This document shows, in pieces, positions 6,588-11,105 of a stretch of 11,105 nt of DNA. Location: positions 3,287-14,391 of the forward strand of contig PBTJ01000056.1 of assembly GCA_002726925.1 (NCBI GenBank), given 5' to 3'. The position numbers and the translations under genes are program-made. This DNA is from Gammaproteobacteria bacterium (GTDB taxonomy: Bacteria > Pseudomonadota > Gammaproteobacteria > Pseudomonadales > Azotimanducaceae). The notes below the pieces were generated by a model. That model saw only the letters and a list, made by a program, of their open reading frames with translations, had not been told where the DNA came from and made no database searches. The first letter of the stretch is position 1; each line of letters begins with the position of its first letter.

Positions 6588-7334
6588 ATGGATCTAGGCT
6601 TAAAGAACAAAAACGTTATTGTTACCGGCGGCACTCGAGGCATTGGGCTCGCCGCAGCGGCAGCTTGCGCCGCAGAAGGTGCGAATGTGTCTATCTGCGG
6701 ACGCACGCAGGAGAGTTTGGATGACGCGGTTGCGGCCTTAACAAAACACGGAAGCAAGATTCACGGGGCAATTTGTGACGTGTCCGATGCCGAGCAAATC
6801 AAGGCCTATATTGCCGCGGCAGAAAGTGCCATGGGCTCCATCGATGGACTGGTGAACAACCCCAGCGGTTTCGGCAACACCGATGACGAAGACAGCTGGG
6901 CCAGAAGCATGGACATTGACGTGATGGGCGTCGTGCGCTGCACATGGGCGGCGACCGAGGCACTGAAAGTCAGCAAGGGCGCTATCGTCAATGTGTCATC
7001 TATCTCAGGCATTGGCGCTTCCGCAGGCTCCGCTGCCTATGGGGCAGTAAAAGCCGCGGTCATACAAATGACGCAAACCCATGCCAAGAACATGGCGCCA
7101 GACCACATTCGCGTGAATTGTGTTGCGCCGGGCTCTATCGAGTTCCCCGGCGGTTTGTGGGACCAAGCCAAGCAACATGCTCCGGCTATGTACAACGGTG
7201 CGCTGTCTGGCATTCCTTTTGGGCGCATGGGCGAGCCAGAGGAAGTAGGCGAAGTAATCGCGTTTTTGCTATCCGCCCGAGCGTATTGGATTACCGGCCA
7301 GACCGTCTCAATAGACGGTGGCCAAAACCTTTAG
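6588..7334 (+). CDS. SDR family NAD(P)-dependent oxidoreductase
   Basis: A 248-residue classical short-chain dehydrogenase/reductase that should interconvert an alcohol and a ketone (or reduce a double bond) using NAD(P). The nucleotide-binding motif is TGGTRGIG (13-20). CGRT (37-40), with Arg after the second strand, leans towards NADPH. CDVSD (63-67) is the adenine-ring loop. The active site comprises S138, Y151 and K155 (YGAVK). RVNCVAPGSIEFP (175-187) and the end ITGQTVSIDGGQNL are typical. The usual NNAG becomes NNPSG (90-94), a moderate departure at the structural strand next to the active site. Start ATG 6588 has AAGGAA 5 nt upstream. It is the third gene of the PhyH-MFS operon, so it may oxidise or reduce the product made by the PhyH-family enzyme. 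Substrate unknown. Confidence 0.93.
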   Translation: MDLGLKNKNVIVTGGTRGIGLAAAAACAAEGANVSICGRTQESLDDAVAALTKHGSKIHGAICDVSDAEQIKAYIAAAESAMGSIDGLVNNPSGFGNTDDEDSWARSMDIDVMGVVRCTWAATEALKVSKGAIVNVSSISGIGASAGSAAYGAVKAAVIQMTQTHAKNMAPDHIRVNCVAPGSIEFPGGLWDQAKQHAPAMYNGALSGIPFGRMGEPEEVGEVIAFLLSARAYWITGQTVSIDGGQNL

Positions 7335-7354
7335 GTTTGCGAGAACTCATAAAG

Positions 7355-7380
7355 AAAAAAACCGTAAAAGCGGGCTTTTT
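7355..7380. terminator. Weak hairpin flanked by A and T tracts, shared by converging genes
   Basis: Between the SDR stop (7334) and the DUF1295 stop (7397), an A-run is followed by CCG (7362-7364), a short loop, CGG (7371-7373), then GC and five Ts. Read on the minus strand it gives CCG/CGG followed by seven Ts, a slightly better arrangement. The stem is short and imperfect, so it may act as a weak bidirectional terminator. Confidence 0.4.
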
Positions 7381-7396
7381 CTGGGCTAGCGGCAAG

Positions 7397-8275
7397 CTAA
7401 CTGCGTTTGCGCGGCGGCCATAACATCAGCATGGGCGTGCGTTTCATGTAGTCGACGTACTCTGGATCATTACCCCAACGTTTGTTGCCGCGGCTCTCCA
7501 GCATGCGAACACCACTGATGGCGGTAAGCAGTACCACCACCCAAATCAGGGATAGCAGCAAATAAATCTGATTGCCCTGCAAGGTGGGCATTGCAATCAC
7601 CGCAATACCGGCCCAAAGAAAAATCTCACCGAAGTAGTTGGGATGCCTCGACCACGCCCAAAGCCCGGTCGTAATAAAGGCATCGGCATTCGCGGGATCT
7701 GCACGAAAGGCTGTCTTTTGCCGATCAGCAATCACCTCGATGGCAAAGCCCGCAATCCACATGGCGAGCCCCAGATAAAAGGCCAGCTCAGGCGCCACTT
7801 TGGTGCTGGAGGTAATAGCCCCAAGACCCGCACTGACCGTGACGAAAACCCACGCACCCTGCAACGTCCAAGTCATAAAGAATGTCGGAAACGATACCTT
7901 GATGCTGCGAAAGCGGCGGTCCTCGCCGGCCTTTTGAATTCGAAAAAATAGAAACGGCCCCAGCCGCAGCGCCCAGATCAGCACCAAACCAACAATGACC
8001 AAGGAACGAACGTCAAAGGCTGCGCTGAGGTAACAGCCCGCGAGCACCAACACCATATAGGTCAACGAGCCGGTGAGATCAAAAAAATGCTCGGATTGGG
8101 CAAACCAAGCGTGAATGAAAATTACCCACTGCACGGCAAAGGCAAATACCCCGCACCAGACAAAAACCGACAAGTCGTCGTACAGGATACCCTGGTCGGA
8201 GCCAGCCCACGCTACCACAATTGCCATTAGAACCGCCCCAATCGAACCCAAAATTCCGATGATCCATTGCTGCAT
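7397..8275 (-). CDS. DUF1295 membrane protein (steroid 5-alpha-reductase-like)
   Basis: A 292-residue multi-spanning membrane protein with roughly six to eight hydrophobic segments. It carries the DUF1295 (PF06966) signature: QSEHFFDLTGSLTY (60-73), then ADRQKTAFRADP (183-194) and GLWAWSRHPNYFGEIFLWAG (204-223). The WSRHPNY-G-E block is shared with steroid 5-alpha-reductases and isoprenylcysteine methyltransferases, where it binds cofactor near the membrane face. By homology it may be an NADPH-dependent reductase of a lipid or steroid-like substrate, but bacterial members are largely uncharacterised. The C-terminus is basic (PPRKRS). Start ATG 8275 has GAGAGAGG upstream. It is the last gene of the GFA-GST-DUF1295 operon, 17 nt after the GST stop, so it probably acts in the same process. 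Confidence 0.9.
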   Translation of the reverse strand: MQQWIIGILGSIGAVLMAIVVAWAGSDQGILYDDLSVFVWCGVFAFAVQWVIFIHAWFAQSEHFFDLTGSLTYMVLVLAGCYLSAAFDVRSLVIVGLVLIWALRLGPFLFFRIQKAGEDRRFRSIKVSFPTFFMTWTLQGAWVFVTVSAGLGAITSSTKVAPELAFYLGLAMWIAGFAIEVIADRQKTAFRADPANADAFITTGLWAWSRHPNYFGEIFLWAGIAVIAMPTLQGNQIYLLLSLIWVVVLLTAISGVRMLESRGNKRWGNDPEYVDYMKRTPMLMLWPPRKRS

Positions 8276-8292
8276 ATTCTGCCTCTCTCGTG

Positions 8293-8943
8293 TTACTCAG
8301 CCCGCCTGCTCTCGCCACTAGGCCATCGCTCCCCCAAACGGCCCTCCTGCCATTGCGGAAACTTGGTCATTACCGCCGTAAAAAGCGGATCAACTAACCA
8401 TCGATCCAGCCAGCGCCGCAGGCTTTGTCGGTGCTGGTTGTCAAACCAAGGTCGATCCACCGAAGCAAACTGACGCACAAAGGGCATAACGGCAAGGTCT
8501 AATAATTGCGGCGTGGTTCCCAGCAGGTAGTCGTGGTGACGAAGATTGGCTTCAAATCGGTCCAAATGGCCAGCCGCCAAATCGCGATATTCTTCTCGGC
8601 AGCGGCCAGCGCCAGGTCGATGGTATTTGTACGCATCCAGATGCGGTTTGAACTTTTCGTCGAAGGATCGAGCCTGCTCGAGTTGTTCTGCCTGCGTCGC
8701 CAACGCAAACCATTGGCTCTCGGGGGGCAGGGCCCAGCACATGATGTCCAAACTCTCATCGATCACGCCGCCGTTCGCTGTTTGCAGCACTGGCACCGTG
8801 CCCTTGGGTGAGATCGCCAACATGCTCGCCGGTTTGTCTCGCAGCAGCACCTCACGCAGTTCGAGTTGCGCACCCTGAACCATCAGCGCCATACGGGCAC
8901 GCATAGCATAGGGACAGCGCCGGAAGCTGTAGAGAATCGTCAC
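8293..8943 (-). CDS. Glutathione S-transferase, omega-like with Cys active site
   Basis: A 216-residue cytosolic GST. The thioredoxin-fold N-terminal domain shows RRCPYAMRAR (8-17) with candidate catalytic C10, SPKGTVPVL (45-53) with the cis-proline P51 that holds the glutathione backbone, and DESLDIM (62-68) with the E-S pair for the gamma-glutamyl group. Residues about 80-200 form the all-helical domain, including LLDLAVMPFVRQFA. A CPYA motif points to omega/beta-like thiol transferase or deglutathionylation chemistry more than to classical Ser/Tyr conjugation. The start is GTG 8943 with no clear Shine-Dalgarno, but the family N-terminus begins exactly there. It lies 24 nt downstream of the GFA gene and 17 nt upstream of DUF1295, so it is the middle gene of an operon and possibly translationally coupled. 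Confidence 0.92.
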   Translation of the reverse strand: MTILYSFRRCPYAMRARMALMVQGAQLELREVLLRDKPASMLAISPKGTVPVLQTANGGVIDESLDIMCWALPPESQWFALATQAEQLEQARSFDEKFKPHLDAYKYHRPGAGRCREEYRDLAAGHLDRFEANLRHHDYLLGTTPQLLDLAVMPFVRQFASVDRPWFDNQHRQSLRRWLDRWLVDPLFTAVMTKFPQWQEGRLGERWPSGESRRAE

Positions 8944-8967
8944 GGAAAAAGCCGGAGCGTCATTGAC

Positions 8968-9399
8968 TTAAGATTGCTGCGCAACGCCGGGTAACTCAGC
9001 AATGTTCTCGGCCCAGGATACCTTGGACTGGCACCAAACCTGCGAGCGCGGTGCCAACTGCGCCAATTCATCTAGGAGCCCGGTGCGAATACCCAGCATG
9101 CGTTGTCTTTTGGGCACATCTTCGACCACCGAAGTGGCATACAGATGTGAGCCACAATGGGCGCAGAAACCCAGTTCACGCCGATTCCCGCTGTCGCCCA
9201 CCTTAAAGTAGAGCTTGGGCTGGCCGCTGAGCAGGGTGAAGTCGTCCTCTTTTACCTGAACAATACTGCGATAGGGCCCGCCAGACATTTTCTGACAATC
9301 GGTGCAGTGACAAATAACGACCCGGCTAGGATTTGCTTGGGCCTCGAAGGTAATGTCACCACAGTGACAGCTGCCATGTATGGTAATACGTTCTGACAT
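8968..9399 (-). CDS. GFA/CENP-V domain zinc protein
   Basis: A 143-residue protein of the glutathione-dependent formaldehyde-activating enzyme (GFA) family. The zinc-binding cysteines are in the expected order: C11-H-C13-G, C30-H-C32-T-D-C35, and C79-A-H-C82-G. A named member, Gfa, was proposed to bind S-hydroxymethylglutathione. Most relatives have unknown roles, so formaldehyde detoxification should not be taken as proven. The frame is open well upstream (to 9780), but I place the start at ATG 9399: AGGAG and AGGGG lie just before it, the protein then begins like its relatives (MSERITIHGSCHCG), and the extension lies opposite a b561 relic. First gene of the GFA-GST-DUF1295 operon. Its promoter should lie in 9400-9540, but I could not fix boxes there. 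Confidence 0.92.
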   Translation of the reverse strand: MSERITIHGSCHCGDITFEAQANPSRVVICHCTDCQKMSGGPYRSIVQVKEDDFTLLSGQPKLYFKVGDSGNRRELGFCAHCGSHLYATSVVEDVPKRQRMLGIRTGLLDELAQLAPRSQVWCQSKVSWAENIAELPGVAQQS

Positions 9400-9540
9400 C
9401 TTGCCCCTGCTCCTGTGTCGTTTTAAACGCGCCAATGGTTTGCAACTGTCGGCCATGCTCAAGAATGGATCAAGCGTTATGCGTTTCTGAATGCTGACCT
9501 TTTGCCTATCGTACAACCCAAGCGAGCAAATTGTCTTCAA

Positions 9541-9844
9541 CGTGTCAGGACAAAAGTTGCGTGTCCTATGCGCTTGTTCCGCCACCTCAAAAGCGTCGGC
9601 TCCAATCCAACCTCCACCGGTCATACACCTCTGGGTGGCTGGGCCACCGTTCTCGTCGCCAGCTTGATCGGTTTGCAGGCCAGTCTGGGTCTGTTCATTA
9701 GCGACGATCTTTTTTACGCCGTTCCGTATAACAGCGTAGTGAGCGATAGCAGCGCTTGCGGGCTGGCACCACCGCATCATTACCCTGATGCAAATCGCTC
9801 TGGTTTATTTTGCTCCAGCACCCGTGCTTGACGAGCTCTACTGA
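9541..9844 (+). pseudogene. Decayed cytochrome b561 fragment
   Basis: The 467-bp gap 9400-9866 has no intact gene. On the plus strand a frame reads MRLFRHLKSV, then GHTPLGGWATVL, a hydrophobic helix ending QASLGLFISDD, then LVSDSS-like VVSDSSAC. This is the middle of the di-haem cytochrome b561 family, whose members show GHNPLGG (His is a haem ligand), a helix ending in TGLF.(N/D)DD, and VSD. Near 9757 the reading jumps one base, and GWHHRIITLMQIALVYF then resembles the next helix before TGA 9842-9844. The N-terminal cytochrome half and the C-terminus are missing, and no remnant of them is visible in 9400-9540. The piece is therefore a frameshifted, truncated relic of a membrane electron carrier, trapped between the HAD and GFA genes and pointing against both. 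Confidence 0.65.
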
Positions 9845-9866
9845 ACGTACCCGTTACGAGGCCGGA

Positions 9867-10532
9867 TTACCCCAGCAAGAATTGTTTTAGCTCGCCCAGG
9901 TCAGCGAAACGATAACTAGCCTCGGTGAAACGTTGGCGCGCAGTGAACGGATGGTAGATCGCCGCACAGTCAATGCCTGCCGAAACTGCTGAACGCAGGC
10001 CGCGCTCGGAATCTTCGATGACCAAGGCTTGGCTGGGTTCAATGCCAAAGCGCGACAGCGCCAACAAATACGGCTGCGGATCGGGCTTGCTCTTTTCGTA
10101 TTGGGAGCGCGTAAGAATGAAATCCATATGGCGCACGACATCGGGTGTTGTCGACGTTCTTGGCTGGCCATCGAGCGCGTGGATGAGATCGAAATCCACG
10201 TCTCGCGACGTGGTCACGATGGCCAGTTGAAAGTACTCGGCCAACTCAGCGATTAAATCATCAACACCCGCAATGGTAATAGGCCGAGTGCTCAGCAACT
10301 GCTGATAGCGGGCGTCTCGCGCATCACGCAGTTGATCCACCTTAGCTTCATCGCAGCCAGCGGCGCGGGCCAAAGCCCAAGGATCGGCGCCCACTGCCAT
10401 ATTTTGAATGTAATCGGTTTCTCGCAGCGCAATGCCAAGGGTTGCCAGCTGCTCCTGAATTGCCTGCAGATACAGCGGCTCGGTATTCACCAGTACGCCA
10501 TCGTGGTCGAAGAGTAGGTGGGTGTATGTCAC
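9867..10532 (-). CDS. HAD-superfamily phosphatase (beta-phosphoglucomutase-like, subfamily IA)
   Basis: A 221-residue hydrolase with all four HAD motifs. Motif I is FDHDGVLVN (8-16), with D9 as nucleophile and D11 as general acid. Motif II is VTTSR (106-110). Motif III is K149 in KSKPDP. Motif IV is IEDSERG (172-178), with E173 and D174 for magnesium. A helical cap of about residues 16-85 sits after motif I, as in beta-phosphoglucomutase and phosphoglycolate or sugar-phosphate phosphatases. The substrate cannot be told from sequence. The start is GTG 10532 without a visible Shine-Dalgarno; no ATG is available and the family N-terminus fits. It begins 27 nt after the stop of the upstream dioxygenase gene, so the two are probably co-transcribed. 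Confidence 0.92.
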   Translation of the reverse strand: MTYTHLLFDHDGVLVNTEPLYLQAIQEQLATLGIALRETDYIQNMAVGADPWALARAAGCDEAKVDQLRDARDARYQQLLSTRPITIAGVDDLIAELAEYFQLAIVTTSRDVDFDLIHALDGQPRTSTTPDVVRHMDFILTRSQYEKSKPDPQPYLLALSRFGIEPSQALVIEDSERGLRSAVSAGIDCAAIYHPFTARQRFTEASYRFADLGELKQFLLG

Positions 10533-10559
10533 GCGAACGGATAGGCCAGGGCGGTTTTA

Positions 10560-11105
10560 CTAAGCCACCTTGTAGCGATCTATCTGAATGTCCTCTTCGC
10601 CAATGTCCGAGTAGTTATCGGTCACTCGACCCCGAATGTATTCCTGCCACGAGAAGGCGCGATAGCGCGGGGTTTCCGCGCCTGCCAACCACGGCTCGAC
10701 AACTGCATCGACTTTCGGTTGATAGAAGAACGGTATGCTAATGCGTCCTTGAGGAGCGGTGATCGGCACTACTCGGTGTACGCCAGCAGTGCACCGATCA
10801 TTGGTCCAAACCTGCAAAATATCCCCCACGTTCACCACAATGGCGCCAGCGAGTGGCGGTACGTCAATCCAGCCATGGGCGCGCGATCGCGCCTGCAAGC
10901 CACCGCAGTCGTCCTGCAAAAGCAGGGTAATCGCGCCCGGATCGGTGTGGTGATGCAGCGCCATATCGCCAAGGGGTGTTACCGAATCGCGCTCAGCGGC
11001 AGGTACAGGGTCCTGCGCTGGGTAGAAATTCAATCGCGCAGCGCTGGTATGAGCAGATCCAAAGCCTCGCTCCATGGTGCTGTCAGCTGCGTCGGCAGGC
11101 AAACC
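10560..11105 (-). CDS. 2OG-Fe(II) oxygenase, isopenicillin N synthase-like, C-terminal part
   Basis: The gene is cut by the right edge: about 181 C-terminal residues remain out of the roughly 320-350 usual in the family. The frame is open to the edge, so the true start is outside. The double-stranded beta-helix core is present: HHHTDPGAITLLLQD contains the H-x-D pair (codons for H at 10947-10949 and D at 10941-10943). VHRVVP supplies the distal His, and RISIPFFY gives the Arg-x-Ser pair that holds 2-oxoglutarate in this family. Preceding RLNFYP matches the 'lRl.hYP' strand. Members oxidise small molecules, including amino acids, hormones, antibiotics and pyrimidines; the substrate here is unknown. 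Unlike the PhyH-family protein at 4474, it has the complete iron triad. It is followed by the HAD gene 27 nt on. Confidence 0.9.
   Translation of the reverse strand, partial: GLPADAADSTMERGFGSAHTSAARLNFYPAQDPVPAAERDSVTPLGDMALHHHTDPGAITLLLQDDCGGLQARSRAHGWIDVPPLAGAIVVNVGDILQVWTNDRCTAGVHRVVPITAPQGRISIPFFYQPKVDAVVEPWLAGAETPRYRAFSWQEYIRGRVTDNYSDIGEEDIQIDRYKVA

Noticed and set aside
6944..7423. 159-codon plus-strand open frame overlapping the SDR gene
   Set aside because: The SDR frame has full catalytic motifs. The alternative frame has no family pattern, is Arg/Cys-rich and runs through the likely terminator.
9400..9780. N-terminal extension of the GFA gene by 127 codons
   Set aside because: The extension resembles nothing in the GFA family, lies opposite the b561 relic, and good ribosome-binding sequences precede the ATG at 9399.
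9818..9829. AGCACCCGTGCT palindrome as a terminator for the HAD gene
   Set aside because: The stem is only 4-5 bp, no T-tract follows on either strand, and it lies inside the b561 relic.

Overview
The window looks like chromosomal DNA of a Gram-negative, probably marine-type gammaproteobacterium. The basis is a moderate-to-high GC content, dense short-gap operons, a periplasmic sulfatase with a signal peptide, a GST / GFA / DUF1295 glutathione-linked set and a cytochrome b561 remnant. No rRNA or other marker gene is present, so the taxonomic guess is weak. I see no tRNA, CRISPR array, insertion sequence, integrase or phage gene.

Left part (1-4396): the tail of a cyclase-family (kynurenine formamidase-like) hydrolase runs into the window on the + strand. 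It converges on a minus-strand, membrane-tethered, formylglycine-type sulfatase. The sulfatase shares a 140-bp divergent control region, containing a TGAAC-N7-GTTCA palindrome, with a plus-strand ACAD10/11-like acyl-CoA dehydrogenase. The dehydrogenase converges, over a small palindromic hairpin, on a minus-strand SMP-30/gluconolactonase-family lactonase.

Centre (4397-7380): divergent from the lactonase is a three-gene plus-strand operon. It holds a PhyH-family Fe/2-oxoglutarate enzyme whose iron motif reads H-x-G instead of H-x-D, a TetA-like MFS transporter only 3 nt downstream, and an SDR oxidoreductase. A modest hairpin with flanking A/T tracts closes it.

Right part (7397-11105): everything is on the minus strand. 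Read in transcription order it starts with an isopenicillin-N-synthase-like Fe/2OG dioxygenase, cut by the window edge, and a HAD phosphatase. A 467-bp gap follows, carrying a decayed plus-strand cytochrome b561 fragment. Then comes a tight operon of a GFA/CENP-V zinc protein, an omega-like GST and a DUF1295 membrane oxidoreductase.

Working together: the left and centre genes read as an accessory catabolic or detoxifying block. It offers desulfation outside the cytoplasm, lactone hydrolysis, acyl-CoA dehydrogenation, oxidative tailoring, efflux and alcohol/ketone redox. The right-hand operon suggests thiol-dependent handling of electrophiles. No substrate is fixed by the sequence. The best candidate for novelty is the PhyH-family enzyme with the halogenase-like H-x-G motif, co-expressed with an efflux pump and an SDR.
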